This document shows, piece by piece, positions 44,240 to 55,139 of a stretch of 64,000 nucleotides of DNA. The DNA lies in assembly GCA_001695595.3 (NCBI GenBank), contig MBPM02000033.1, positions 558,001 to 622,000 on the forward strand. Reading direction: 5' to 3'. Source of the DNA: Plasmopara viticola (lineage: Eukaryota; Oomycota; Peronosporomycetes; Peronosporales; Peronosporaceae). Below the pieces are notes generated by a model. It did not search any database. It was not told the DNA's origin and saw only the letters and a program-made list of their open reading frames with translations. Positions within the stretch are counted from its first letter, which is position 1, and every line of letters starts with the position of its first letter. The position numbers were made by a program, and so were the translations under genes.

Positions 44240-46110
44240 AGAATGTAGCAGTAGCCCGCTGGTACCTATCTTATTCGCCCCGTTTGCAGGAATGCATACC
44301 AGTATAATTACCGATGTGATTCTCTGGTCCCACCACTTTTTCAGGCTCTTGTTAGCAAAAAAAGACAACTTTCCAACGTGATCCAATAATTCCTGACGAT
44401 GGATGCTGTCGATTATCGTGAAAGAGCTGGATAGATCGCAAGGCTAACAACCTAATTTATCGCATTGCCGGCGATCGGATTTTAAGCTCAGCATAAAGAT
44501 AAGAGAAAGCTGATCGATTCGCCGTTTCCAAACGGCTGTAAGCTGTATTACATGCATTTTTTTTGGTATTCTGAGCTGTTAGGCTAATACAGTAGCGTCG
44601 CCTCTCTATGGCCTTTGTGTGGTAAATTTCAACAGAATGGCCAAAGGAAAAGATTGTACATCAGATGAGGGTGAACCAGTCACAACAGTCAAAAGTCACA
44701 AATGGAACGGTGCTAACGTATACCTAGCACGATCAAACACAAGACCCCGTCCGCTCCAGTTAGCACCCGCTTCGATCTATATTAGCCAAAGTGACTGGAC
44801 AATTGCAAACTCGATTTCGCTTATGCAAAATTGCGACATTGTAATTGTACCAGAACATGTACTAATCGTATCCCAAAATAGAACAAGATGAACTAAATTG
44901 GGGTGAGGAAGAAGTTCTCAGCTGTTCCACAGATTTTGGACGTATATATCACGATGCTGGTCACCTCATCTCTAAAAATATTGATTTGGTACTCGACCCT
45001 TATTTAATTTTCTGTACGATTATTTAATCCGCAGGTCAGACTCGCAGGTGGGGTGCTTTCTTGTCTCTGTGGTCAGTAAAGTGCACGTAAGGCAAGGAAG
45101 GAATTTCTAGGACGGTCGCAGCAAGTGTTCCATTGCAGAAAAAGAATAATTGATCTGGCGACGAATTACTCAAGATAGCGAGTCTCACATTGTCTCGATA
45201 CCACGTATTTTGAAGTATGCAAAGAGCGAAAAGAGTGGCAATCTAACAGCTCGGTTCGCATCAAATGCGGTTTTGAAGCGTGGGGTCCAGTCATATTGAA
45301 GATACATCAGGGGAAATCAGAAAAGTGAAATTAAAGTATACACGGTGATTGAGGCATAGTACCATAGTCTGGTTTTAAAATTTGATGTGCTAGCTAATAC
45401 GGACAAAGTCATTCAAGTCTTCTGTTTTAAATCCAGGCTGGTCAGGCAGATGATTGGTGATATCGATTGCAAGGCATTTGAGCAAACTTTACCGATTATG
45501 CACTAGACCAGCTGAGAGTCTAACCAATGCATGAGGGAAAGAATCTGCGGAAATGTCCCTAAAAAAGCAGAAATCTAGGTGCGCGGAGGGTACACTTCTT
45601 CAGAGTCACGTACAGCTTGTTCTTACGCATCACTTGGAGCACGCATTTAGGTACAAGTGTAGACTTCGACTACGCTGAAATCACTCTCAGCGCGACTGTG
45701 GACAAAAATGTTGAGGTTACCCAACCTTTTCCGAAGCCTTCCATTGATAGAATGAACTAATCTCATTGGCTAAAATCAAGGAATACCGGCAGTTTACCAA
45801 AAGGGTACCGGCAGGTCAACGATTCCCTTTACTAAACTATAACTAGTTGTGATGAAATATATAAATTATCTCACTGCTAGTGTGGCTTCTGGCCACTGCT
45901 ATCAAATCTGGATATCTTGCTCGAAGCGGGCGTCGCAGTGGTTTTCAAAGAAATTGTATTAATCATCCGCGCCCTCGTATAACGCTACAGTGCCAAAATT
46001 GATCATTATTTGCACAATAAAATCGTTTACAGCGAATTGACATTGGTCAACGATGCTCTCGATACTGTAATAGCAAACAGTCAAGAAGTCAAAATCGACC
46101 TCTTGTAAGG
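44240..46110. other. Gene-poor stretch
   Basis: No supported gene. A plus-strand ORF of 90 codons at 44619-44891 has no recognisable domain. An 18-bp match to the retroposon end is at 45720-45737. Confidence 0.45.
45720..45737 (-). repeat. Possible 5'-end remnant of the retroposon
   Basis: The minus strand reads gcttcggaaaaggttggg, identical to the first 18 bp of the element at 7864, and then diverges. It may be a deletion remnant or a chance match. Confidence 0.35.
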
Positions 46111-46214
46111 GATACAACAGAGCCATGTATTTTCTCAACAGAGCCATGTATTTTCTCAATTGTTGTAGCTCGTCTGACAGAGCCATGTATTTTCTCAATT
46201 GTTGTAGCTCGTCT
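45959..46214 (-). pseudogene. Repeat-bearing coding remnant with QLRKYMAL units
   Basis: The minus strand contains repeated units encoding [13 protein letters not shown], produced by a tandem DNA repeat (46117-46214, unit 21 or 39 bp), followed by a unique segment [20 protein letters not shown] and a stop at 45959. The heptad-like leucines suggest a coiled coil. No start or upstream exon is convincing, so this is probably a fragment. Confidence 0.35.
46117..46214. repeat. Nested tandem repeat (21-bp and 39-bp units)
   Basis: The segment acagagccatgtattttctc occurs at 46117, 46138 and 46177. The last two copies are each followed by aattgttgtagctcgtct. All unit lengths are multiples of three, so the minus-strand frame is preserved through the repeat. 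Confidence 0.85.
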
Positions 46215-46893
46215 TTTAATTAATCATTTATTAGCTATTTGTTGTCGTGCTTTAGGTATGACACCATATTTGTGGGGTTTTGAGGAGCGCGTAAAATTTT
46301 ACGAAAGGGTATCGGGAGCAAAAATGCATGCAGCATAATTTCGACCAGCCGAAAGGACTACTAACCTGTATATATCTTCTGTGAGCAATCTGGTACGAAA
46401 TTGAGGAAATGTTGATCAATAATAAAATTTGAAACAACGATTAGGAATTACCAGCGAGATCAAGTCAATCAGAATGTAATTTGGAATTGTCTACTTGCTC
46501 ACAAATGCGCTCCTCTGCTAATGCAGAGGCAGAGCACGCTTTACCTGCAACGACCCTTTGTCACTGCATCTATTGTTATGGACGTATCGAATTACATTGT
46601 ACCTGTTTGAAAGAATCTTGAATAAAAACATAAATTAATATGTTTTTATGTAAGTTTGCTTTTCTACTCATCGCAATTTGTATTCTTTTGCACCATAAGC
46701 ACGATGCGTATCTATGCTTTGTTGAAATACCCATCGACGCCACGTTTGTTAAAAGGTCGTGTGCAATTTGTTGTCGATGGCAAAGATAGTGAGCGAAACT
46801 AAGTACATACTCAAGAGAAGGTCTTGAATGTTGGGTACAATCTGACTTCCTATATTATCGATTTTCGGAGTTGCGGTACACTTGCTTTGAGAT

Positions 46894-48883
46894 ATGGCCC
46901 TACGCGAAGCCCTTACGACCCTTTCACTAAGTCTGCAAAATGAGCGCAAATGGCGAAATATCCAGGCTGTCCTACCCGAGTCGTTTGGATTAGTAGTGCA
47001 TGTGCTCTCGCAGCAGGCGCAGATGATTGAAAAGCTAGAGCTTCGCGTTCAATCAATAGAGCAGCTAGAGGCAGTGACTTCAGCCCACATCGCATCAGTC
47101 GAAGAGCGCATTTGTGCGGATATAAGCGACCGTATAACAAGGTTGCAAAAAGAGGTAGAAGGATGTTTAATATCAAAGCCAAACATATGGAATTTATTAC
47201 TCTTTTTTGTCTTTTATACAGTTTTTTGGCAAGTTAAAGCAGCAGGTGGTGATACAGCAGCGTATTAAGACTCAATATGACCAGCAACTCGAGCAAGTTG
47301 ACAAGGTTTATATGCTCAAATAAGCTAGCTGACAGATGTTAGTCGAGAATGTGATGGCAACTAGTTTAGAAATGTGTACAGGGCATGGAGCAGAAATTTG
47401 TGTGTCTGGACAAGAAACTCGACCAGTGGATTGCAAACACGCAGCAGCATCTAACCCACCTTTCGTCAACGCGTACTCTGGACGAAGATAGTTTGGCTAA
47501 GCTACGGCAAGACTTTGATCAGAAGGTGGAGGATTTAAAAGACAAGCTGGTGGAAAGAGAAGTAAAGGAAGAAACAGCAGCCGCTATATTTGCCAAGGAA
47601 CAGACGAGTTTGAGCACTTATAAGCGGGATTTGGTCCTCTTAAAGATGAGGGTGAAATGTTGAACGAAGTGATCTAATTAGCATTTCTTATGCATACCGT
47701 TTAGAATGTTATTGGTCAAGACCTGGCTCGAATTGTACAGAATACTGAAGAAGCAGAGGTTCGAATGTTAGACCAGGTGACAGCGGTTCGAAAAGACCTC
47801 ATGGTGGCTCTTGACAAGAAAGTTTGTAAGAGTGAGATGACGAAACTTCTGAGTCGCAAAATGGATGCGAGTACGTCGTCTCGTGAACCATGTGAAGAGT
47901 TGTGTTTTGACTCGATGATTACCCGAAATATCCAGTGGATACCTGGAAACAGCTTGCTGAGAAGGCGGACTGTGTCAAGGTCGAAGAAGTCGCTTGCAAT
48001 CTTATGGACAGCATTCAACGACACCACGAGACAACGCTGGACGATCTCGACCGGTTAAAGCAACAAACCAAGTTAAAGGTAGACGCTCTAGAGCTTGTAC
48101 AGGTCAAGCACAACATGGTAAAGCTACTATTCTACGCATCCGCCCACTTGTATTTACCAGTGCTCTGTCAGCATAATCTATTAGCGATAGCCGAGTCCAT
48201 GCAGCATGAACTGAGTACACTGCAGCGTCAAATGAGCGAAAAAATGACGATTGCGGATGGGAAAGCGCTGGTGGAGTCGCAGTTGACAAGGACTGGGCTG
48301 CAAAAAGCAATGGTACAAGTGGAAAATGTTGCAGGGGATCCATTTGCGACAAAAGCCGAATATGACGATATGTACCAACAAGTACAAGCCATCACAAGGC
48401 AGCTACGCAGTGAGATGTACCAAGCCCGTTACGTGAGTGTTGGTACACTTGAGTTACTGATTTATATTTAACCGGAGCAATGTTTATTAGATCTGGAAAG
48501 ATGGCCGCACAAGTGCAAAGCAAACGATCCAATGGAGCGCTCAAGCGGTCAATTCGAATACCGATGTTTTTCTGTGGCAATTCGGTTCGGATGAAATTCG
48601 GTTGCATTTGCCTGGACTCTATCATCTCCAAGCCGCCTTTTTCACCACGTCTTCCCCGGCGATCCAAGTCCTTGTTAACGGAGAACCAGCTATCCTCGTG
48701 CACTCATCAAAGGATTTAAAAGAGGTTGCATTCCCTTGTTACCAGCGACTTCACCATACAGCTGGCAATCTTGCAGGTTTATCCGTTGACGTTTTCTTGG
48801 CACTACCTGCTCGAGCAGTGGTGGCTATTTCGTACGATATTGAGGAAAAAGTGCAAGGTTTGTTAAATTTTCGTAAAATATAG
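46894..48883 (+). CDS. Coiled-coil protein with C-terminal C1q/TNF-like domain
   Basis: Seven exons: 46894-47154, 47234-47305, 47382-47651, 47705-47870, 47936-48117, 48172-48432 and 48491-48883, about 534 residues. The first ~400 residues are almost entirely heptad coiled coil (for example QQAQMIEKLELRVQSIEQLE). The last exon encodes a beta-rich domain with IWKDGRTSAKQTIQWS, VFLWQFGSDEIRLHLPGLYH and IQVLVNGEPAIL, the pattern of a C1q/TNF-like jelly-roll. No signal peptide or membrane segment is seen, so an intracellular cytoskeletal or ciliary scaffold seems more likely than a secreted C1q. The 48118-48171 segment can be read through in frame but looks like an intron; a GTCAAG donor at 48103 is the alternative. 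Function is unknown. Confidence 0.72.
48118..48171 (+). other. Second frame-preserving, stop-free intron (54 nt)
   Basis: The segment runs from donor GTAAAG to acceptor TGCTCTGTCAG. It is 54 nt, keeps frame and has no stop. If retained it would insert VKLLFYASAHLYLPVLCQ, a hydrophobic stretch that breaks an otherwise charged heptad coiled coil, so splicing is the better model. A 69-nt version starting at 48103 also keeps frame. Confidence 0.6.
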
Positions 48884-50233
48884 GCGAAGCCTTCAATTAT
48901 GTTTTTGAATTGCTGGATTGGCACGATATATGAGTCGATTTTTGTATTAGTTGCCCAAGTTTGCCGTTTCTTCTACTTTGCTACCTCAAACGATCGAACC
49001 AAGGTTATTTTTCGGCAAATGATGTCAAGATCTGTGCAGGTCAAGTTGGTTTTATTATTTAGAAGAGTGTGGTTTTTGGTAAAGATGATGTTGTTTACTA
49101 AGAAAAGTCGAAGTTTTTTAGTATGCGTTATATTGTGACGATGATTGCACATTTTTGTCTGTGAGTGTCGTAATGATGGATTTTTGACAGTCATAATTAT
49201 TGAAGATTGAAGTTTAACTTGTGCTATCGATTTTGTCCAACTATTTTCACTTCTTTTGTTAGTCCACCGTCACAAATCGTAGTTTTGACATTAACAAGCT
49301 GTTGTTAGCATCTTGGGGAATCGCAGCTTTTGCTACGAATGACCAAGGCATTGCGCTCTTTCAAAAATAGATTAAAGAGGGCAGGTGAAATAATAATCAA
49401 GTCGAAAAGTTGTCACCATCGTTAAAGCGCCAACTTTGTGGCAGATACACTCCACCACCAGCTCCTCACATTCACAATGGAGCTGTCTGCTTATTAATAG
49501 ATGCACTGCGATGCTGATTTGGCCATTCGATTCCAATATTCCAATCATTCTGTTAATTTTCCAGATGACTTTGACAATTCTTCGTGCACCAACTAGAAGT
49601 TGTCAGAAATAAAATTAAGTCTCAATCCGTTTTAAGAGGCTTTCCACAATGTGTTTAGCACGGAAGAAAGGTTTAACATGATAAATAATCGGATACACCT
49701 TCGCGCTACACTTGTACACGCGATAGTTGCATTGATTAGCATAAAGTCTAGCTTTGGCACTCCAAGACTTGTAAGCTCTCCAAGTTTGACGACCTTAGAT
49801 CTCAAAAAATATCATACCAATTTGAGAATTATACAAAGCGTTAAGCAAAAAGTGTCACAAATGCGAGTCAGTTTGTAATCTTTTTCATAAAGCAAATTTA
49901 AATTCAAAATGCAAGGTCAAGCGTTGGCCTCCAGTGCGGAATCAGAACTGCAATTATGCCTTTTACTGTATCTGTATAATTTCAAGAAATATGTTTTCTA
50001 CCAAAAAATCAATATGGCTGTGTTGTATCGCACCGGTATTTCGGACTTCTACACGGTGTTATAGCACACCGCAGGGCGCGGTATTTGCAAAACCCCTCCT
50101 CAGTGAGCCGGTGCACAATAACTTCATTTAACCATGCAAGTTCTAGTGCAGAATATATTCTAGTAAAAAACCGCATCCAATCAAACTTTCCCTATCATCA
50201 TGCTTTTATCATTCACATAAAAGTCTTGCGCGT
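48884..50233. other. Intergenic region
   Basis: Contains only short ORFs. One at 49651-49878 has a hydrophobic stretch (LVHAIVALISIKSSFG) but no ATG context, RxLR or other effector motif. No RNA gene was recognised. Confidence 0.5.
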
Positions 50234-53200
50234 ATGACAACCAATGCATCATCCTCTGACGAGCCACAGCACAAGAAGTCGCACCCTTTGGTGCCTTTGG
50301 AATCGCATACGAATGATTTACCCACGGGTTCATCCGACTCCTCCATCGTGCCGGCGATTCATTTGCCGCTTCCCATGTCAATCGATACCAACGCAAACAC
50401 AGCCAACGAAAGGGCAAGCTCGAATACCACAACCAATATCACTTCTCGCTACAACATCAAGTGGTGGAAACGCATACCGTTCATGCGACTGAAACGACGA
50501 CGGACGGAAAGTCAAGTGGATGGACGCAATAATGACGAGGAATTGTATGGAAGGAGTCTCCTTGAGTCGTTCCTGTCGTCGCTTAGTTCAAAAGATCGAT
50601 CTTTGCCCCATTGTTGTAGCCACAGTGATACAAAAAGCAAGGATCAAGTGGCAAAGAGCGAACGAGATGCGTTTTCGACCGCAAGAGACAGGGGGACTAC
50701 GCCACCTCTTGCGACGTTGAAACCGCGTGCCAATGGAGAAGCAAGAGATGGTAGGAACTTGACTTCACCTGCGTACAGGGCTCATTTTACACCGAATGAA
50801 GATGCTTTACAAGACGAACGTTGCTTAAATATGGATGACCACACTGAAAGAAACGAAACAGTAGGTGATCCCAGCGAGTCCCGAATTGGAAACGATGGCG
50901 ACGGACTGGATGTTGGCTCGCTTATCCCCACTTTGACCCAAGACGAGGACGAGAGGAGAAGGCTGCAGCGCCGTGTCAAGATGAAAGCCGTGCGTGCTCG
51001 ATTGCTGGAGAAACACCATCAACGAATGCGAGCACGCAAGAAACGAGGGAGTTATGTCGTGTGTCTTGGCGTCACATTGGCTGCGTTCGTAGTAGCGTCT
51101 GTGTGGATTGCCAAAAGTAGTGTCAAGATACAAACCAACTTTATTGAAAAAAGCGATCGAACGAGGAGATCGAGCAGTAGCAGTAGCAGTGGCAGCACCG
51201 TAGAGGGGCGATCCGACGCAGACTCTTCGACGACAGCTACGTCTCACGATGGATTGGCCTGGTCCTTCTTTGATCTAAGTGTTGGTACCAGCATGTATAC
51301 TGACGTCCACACGTATGTTCACTGTATCCTCATGGCTTTTTCCCTGTGGATGTTGCTTGTCGTGGTGACGATGCACGTGGTCTTTCCAAGTTTCCGAACC
51401 TACTCCCTACCCTTCGTTCTAGAGCTCAGTTGGGTGCAATGTGGCTACTGGATCACGTCTCTATTGCGCGTGCTGCTTGAGACTTCGCGCTTGTCCGACA
51501 TGACGTACCTGCTTTTCTGCGTCTTGGAGTGTTTCTTCAGTTGTGCGCAAATTTCCTTCTCGTGTGCCATTGCCTTCAATATGTACCGATCCGTCGTGTC
51601 GTATGTCGACGTGCTCATGGACTCGCAGAGTGCAAAGCGCCGCTATACCCGGTGCACGTTGCATGTGTTGCTACTGTCTCTTGTTGCCGCAGTGACGTTG
51701 GCGCTAGCTGGTCTTCGGTCAAGACCTTCTTCTGCTTCGTCATTGGCACAAGAAGAAACGATTGTGGACGAGAAAACCTTTGCACCGTGCCTCAATGGAG
51801 CGTGTCGTCCAATCTTGTACGTGTACTACCCCTTGTTGGCCTTTGCGCTCAACTTTGTCTTTTACGTGCGCTTTAAACGCACGATTGGTCAATCGTATCC
51901 GACGTCAGCGATCGGACGCCTGAACAAAGTGGCCCGATCGTACTTGGTGGTGTTTCTTGTATGCTGGGGGAGCCTCATGCTCCTCACGGCATTGCAAGTA
52001 TCGACTCCATTCACTGTTCCCCTCGTGGCGTCGTTCGTGCTCCAGTCCATTTTTGACGTGCTCGGAGTATGCACGGCTGCGATTACTTTGACAAATTACC
52101 ACCGATGCAGGAAAGCATTTGACTTTGGCTTGTCTTTGAAAGCCATTGATCCAAGCAGTCTCGAGTTTGACGATCCACTCACGATTGTCGGGGAAGGCAC
52201 GTTTGCGATTGTCGTAAAAGCAAGATGGCGACAAGGCAAACAGGGGCATGACACGAGTGCGTCTTCGATTGACGTGGCGGTGAAAACGTACAAACACGCC
52301 CAGATCGAGTACTTGGAACATGTCAAGGAAGAAGCGTACTTGTCGTCCAAGTTGGTGCATCCGTGCATCATGCGGACGTACGGGTGTTACACAAGTGGCC
52401 GGCATCTCTACATTGTGTACGAGTATCTGGGTGGTGGGACGCTGCAACAACTGATTGATTTGCATCGAACCACGCCGTTCTCATACGAGCGGGGGTTGCG
52501 GTATGCCCACATGATTGCCGTCGGCATGCGGTTCTTGCACGGACTCGCCGTGCCCATTGTGCACCGTGATCTCAAGCCGTTGAATTGCATATTTGATTCC
52601 GAGCACGAAATGCTGAAAATTGCCGATTTTGGCGCCTCGCGGTTGCTCTGTACCCGCGACGTGATGGCGCCCCAGCCACCCGTTTCTCCATCGGCCGACG
52701 TGACGGTGCAAATGACCACAAACATTGGGAGTGCGTGCTGGGCCGCCCCCGAGGTGCTCAAAGACGAAGCTACGGCCGCCTATTCCATCAAGATTGATGT
52801 CTACAGCTTTGGCATCATTTGTTGGCAACTGTACACGTGTAGTGTGCCGTACGCCGACATTCCGGGCAGCGTGTTGGCAGTCGCGGAAGCAGTGCTGAGT
52901 GGCGTGCGTCCACGCATTCCTCCTGCGTGTCCTCGATTGTTTGCGAAGATTATGGAGCGTTGCTGGCACGACACTCCGTCGCGTCGTCCCAGTTTTGAAG
53001 ATATTGTGCAGCTGCTCGAAGGGGAACTCTGTGAAGAGCGGCGACGGCAAATGATGGAGAAGCACGGTAGAGACGACGACGCGGTCGTGTCTCGAGTAAG
53101 CTCAAGTTGCAACAGTTGCGACGACTCTACTATTTGCCCAAAAGATTGCGAGTCTTTAGAGGACCAAAGTGTCGATTACGAGACGCATCCTGGACTATAA
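50234..53200 (+). CDS. Seven-transmembrane receptor fused to a TKL protein kinase
   Basis: A single exon of 988 residues from the ATG at 50234. Residues 1-270 are hydrophilic and low-complexity. One hydrophobic helix lies at about 274-292, then a Ser-rich loop, then seven further helices at about 359-383, 390-412, 423-447, 473-493, 526-545, 569-588 and 594-616. A Cys-containing loop (CLNGAC) lies between the fourth and fifth. The kinase domain follows directly: GEGTFAIV (653-660), VAVK (K684), HRDLKPLN (777-784), DFG (798-800), APE (838-840), DVYSFG and RRPSFEDI. All catalytic residues are present, so the kinase should be active. The layout suggests a surface receptor whose ligand signal is passed to a cytoplasmic kinase within one polypeptide. 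GPCR-kinase fusions with lipid kinases (GPCR-PIPK) are known from oomycetes; a TKL fusion is rarer. The ligand is unknown. Confidence 0.88.
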   Translation: MTTNASSSDEPQHKKSHPLVPLESHTNDLPTGSSDSSIVPAIHLPLPMSIDTNANTANERASSNTTTNITSRYNIKWWKRIPFMRLKRRRTESQVDGRNNDEELYGRSLLESFLSSLSSKDRSLPHCCSHSDTKSKDQVAKSERDAFSTARDRGTTPPLATLKPRANGEARDGRNLTSPAYRAHFTPNEDALQDERCLNMDDHTERNETVGDPSESRIGNDGDGLDVGSLIPTLTQDEDERRRLQRRVKMKAVRARLLEKHHQRMRARKKRGSYVVCLGVTLAAFVVASVWIAKSSVKIQTNFIEKSDRTRRSSSSSSSGSTVEGRSDADSSTTATSHDGLAWSFFDLSVGTSMYTDVHTYVHCILMAFSLWMLLVVVTMHVVFPSFRTYSLPFVLELSWVQCGYWITSLLRVLLETSRLSDMTYLLFCVLECFFSCAQISFSCAIAFNMYRSVVSYVDVLMDSQSAKRRYTRCTLHVLLLSLVAAVTLALAGLRSRPSSASSLAQEETIVDEKTFAPCLNGACRPILYVYYPLLAFALNFVFYVRFKRTIGQSYPTSAIGRLNKVARSYLVVFLVCWGSLMLLTALQVSTPFTVPLVASFVLQSIFDVLGVCTAAITLTNYHRCRKAFDFGLSLKAIDPSSLEFDDPLTIVGEGTFAIVVKARWRQGKQGHDTSASSIDVAVKTYKHAQIEYLEHVKEEAYLSSKLVHPCIMRTYGCYTSGRHLYIVYEYLGGGTLQQLIDLHRTTPFSYERGLRYAHMIAVGMRFLHGLAVPIVHRDLKPLNCIFDSEHEMLKIADFGASRLLCTRDVMAPQPPVSPSADVTVQMTTNIGSACWAAPEVLKDEATAAYSIKIDVYSFGIICWQLYTCSVPYADIPGSVLAVAEAVLSGVRPRIPPACPRLFAKIMERCWHDTPSRRPSFEDIVQLLEGELCEERRRQMMEKHGRDDDAVVSRVSSSCNSCDDSTICPKDCESLEDQSVDYETHPGL

Positions 53201-53413
53201 GATAGGGATTGCATTGATTTGTCACAAAAAGTAGTTTAAAAGCGCTAATAAGAAAAGTACGTCCTAATAATCACCGCCGAGGTGTGCGAAAGTGAGGGGT
53301 CTTATGCAATTATTGCATTGGTAGCAACAAAAAATGATCCAATGATAGTGCTAGTTAAAGGTTATAATAAAGTACCCATTTTATAGTCTATATAGTTTCC
53401 TTGACGCTCTCGA

Positions 53414-54718
53414 TCAAATAATGCCAAGCACACGCAGACGACTTTCATATTCCGTCCGTCCAATGTAGCAGCCAATGAGCGCACGATCTCCACCTTCAAA
53501 AGCGTGACGGCCGTGCATTACGCGCATATTATCGACAATCATCATGTCGCCCACCTTTAGTTTTAAGCACAACTCCATCTCTGGTCGGCGCAAAATCTCT
53601 AATAGCTTGCGATGAGCTCGATAAAATTCTTCAACTTGATCAAAACTCAAGTGTGTCAGCGGGGCACGATCGTAGTCATTGAAACGAAACTGAACGATAT
53701 TACCCGCAAAGTCTAAGCAAATGAGCGGCTCCATGGTTGCCAAGTGCGCGTCTTTGTCGACGGTAAAACAAGGAAGTGACGTCTTGCTTAAGACACAAAA
53801 TGCCTCATAATGCTCGTTTTTAAGTGTCTCAACCACGTGAAAAGAGTCAACATAGCGACTTTCACCACCATCACCAGCCTGGGAGGCACAATTGAAGATC
53901 TGCAGACCGGGCGGGTCGCTCATATACGTGCCATCCGTGTGGTGCAAAAGCTCAAGATTCGTAGCCGCCGTATCGTTGTAATCCTCCGCATCATTCCCAG
54001 GATTCGTCGTCCACATGGTGCCGTACATGGTGCGCAAAACAAAGCCAATCTTCTTTGCAAATTGCTCCGTGTCTTCCATCGTGCTTGGTGTGCCTGATAC
54101 ACGCACTAAGCCGTACTTGTACACATCACGCATGAGTGGTTCGATATTCTCAATACACTTGGAGTAGTCGTGGGTAGGCAAGTGAAAGTTTGCGCCAGCC
54201 CAGAGCTCTTTCGTGGTCAAACGCGAATGCCGATACAACTTCGGGTACGGTGCCGTAGCCTCATCCGCTGCATTGCCCCCTTCCAGCTCGTATGCGTGGT
54301 CACGCAGCCATTGCGCATCAAACTTACTCGCTGTGCACAAAGACCCACGCACGAGAACGTCCCAGTTGATTGCCACGGCGCTGCCAGCTGCAACGACTTC
54401 AAGGTCTTGAAGCGGCATGTCCATAGGAATCGAAGCTGTGTCCAGTTGACGCTGTTGTGTCTCGGGATGCATACAGAGCTCGCAGCGGCAGTGGTCGCGC
54501 AACCAGAGCTTGTGAAAGCGCGCAGTTGCACCATCTTCAAACGTGATGCGAATGGCTCGCTCGTTCGCGAGCTCCACAGCATTAGTGACGCGCTCGCCCT
54601 CACGAAATTTTGTTGCAGATGCTGAAAATGAGCGCACACTATGAAGTTGCAAAGAACTGAAGGTGCTGACGTTAATTTGCAACAGATTGCGCAATGGACG
54701 GAGCGCTCGGGGACGCAT
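53414..54718 (-). CDS. 2-oxoglutarate dioxygenase of the gamma-butyrobetaine / trimethyllysine hydroxylase family
   Basis: Intronless, 434 residues. The ATG at 54718 gives MRPRALRPLRNLLQINVSTF, a good mitochondrial presequence; the open frame extends further upstream but without an ATG. The N-terminal zinc-binding domain is visible (LWLRDHCRCELCMHPETQQR), then WLRDHAYE, then the Fe(II) site with HTDGTYMSDPPG (the HxD motif), and the distal region MIVDNMRVMHGRHAFEGG with the third His and the 2-oxoglutarate-binding Arg. These enzymes hydroxylate gamma-butyrobetaine or trimethyllysine in carnitine synthesis. Which of the two this is cannot be settled from motifs. It converges with the 7TM-kinase gene, their ends being 213 bp apart. 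Confidence 0.9.
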   Translation of the reverse strand: MRPRALRPLRNLLQINVSTFSSLQLHSVRSFSASATKFREGERVTNAVELANERAIRITFEDGATARFHKLWLRDHCRCELCMHPETQQRQLDTASIPMDMPLQDLEVVAAGSAVAINWDVLVRGSLCTASKFDAQWLRDHAYELEGGNAADEATAPYPKLYRHSRLTTKELWAGANFHLPTHDYSKCIENIEPLMRDVYKYGLVRVSGTPSTMEDTEQFAKKIGFVLRTMYGTMWTTNPGNDAEDYNDTAATNLELLHHTDGTYMSDPPGLQIFNCASQAGDGGESRYVDSFHVVETLKNEHYEAFCVLSKTSLPCFTVDKDAHLATMEPLICLDFAGNIVQFRFNDYDRAPLTHLSFDQVEEFYRAHRKLLEILRRPEMELCLKLKVGDMMIVDNMRVMHGRHAFEGGDRALIGCYIGRTEYESRLRVLGII

Positions 54719-55139
54719 GAGGTCGCGATAGTACAGACTGTGTGCAGTACGTTTGCAAGTGGTGCAACAGATGGTGGTCGTGCGTGTTTGCCGTTGAAAC
54801 GACAGCAAAAGGCATTGGATCAAAATAATTGATTTGAGCAAAAATACATTGGTTTGAGAAAACTGCCTCTGATTCGCCAAAAAAAAAGACGACTTCTATT
54901 GGTCGCATTAGTGCAAAATTGGACAAGCACTTTAAATGTCAATACATTTAACGCTACTCGTACCTGACCTTCACCAAATAACCCGAATATTTAACTAGCG
55001 TAAGACTAATTATCCCGTGGATTCTTAGGTTTATATGCTTAAAGAGTGCGCAGGTCACAGTCCCGTAATCAGAGCCATTAAAATTAGAAACGAGCATTTA
55101 ATGCCTGACTAACTATTGAGTTGGTAATCTCGCTAATCC

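Noticed and set aside
49651..49878. Possible secreted effector with hydrophobic N-terminal stretch
   Set aside because: The frame begins before the hydrophobic part with charged residues, there is no RxLR, EER or LxLFLAK motif, and the ORF is short.
52481..53065. 194-codon minus-strand ORF antisense to the kinase domain
   Set aside because: It is the antisense shadow of the GC-rich kinase coding region.
53414..54880. Longer start for the dioxygenase (488 codons)
   Set aside because: The upstream start is TTG; the first ATG at 54718 gives a good mitochondrial presequence.
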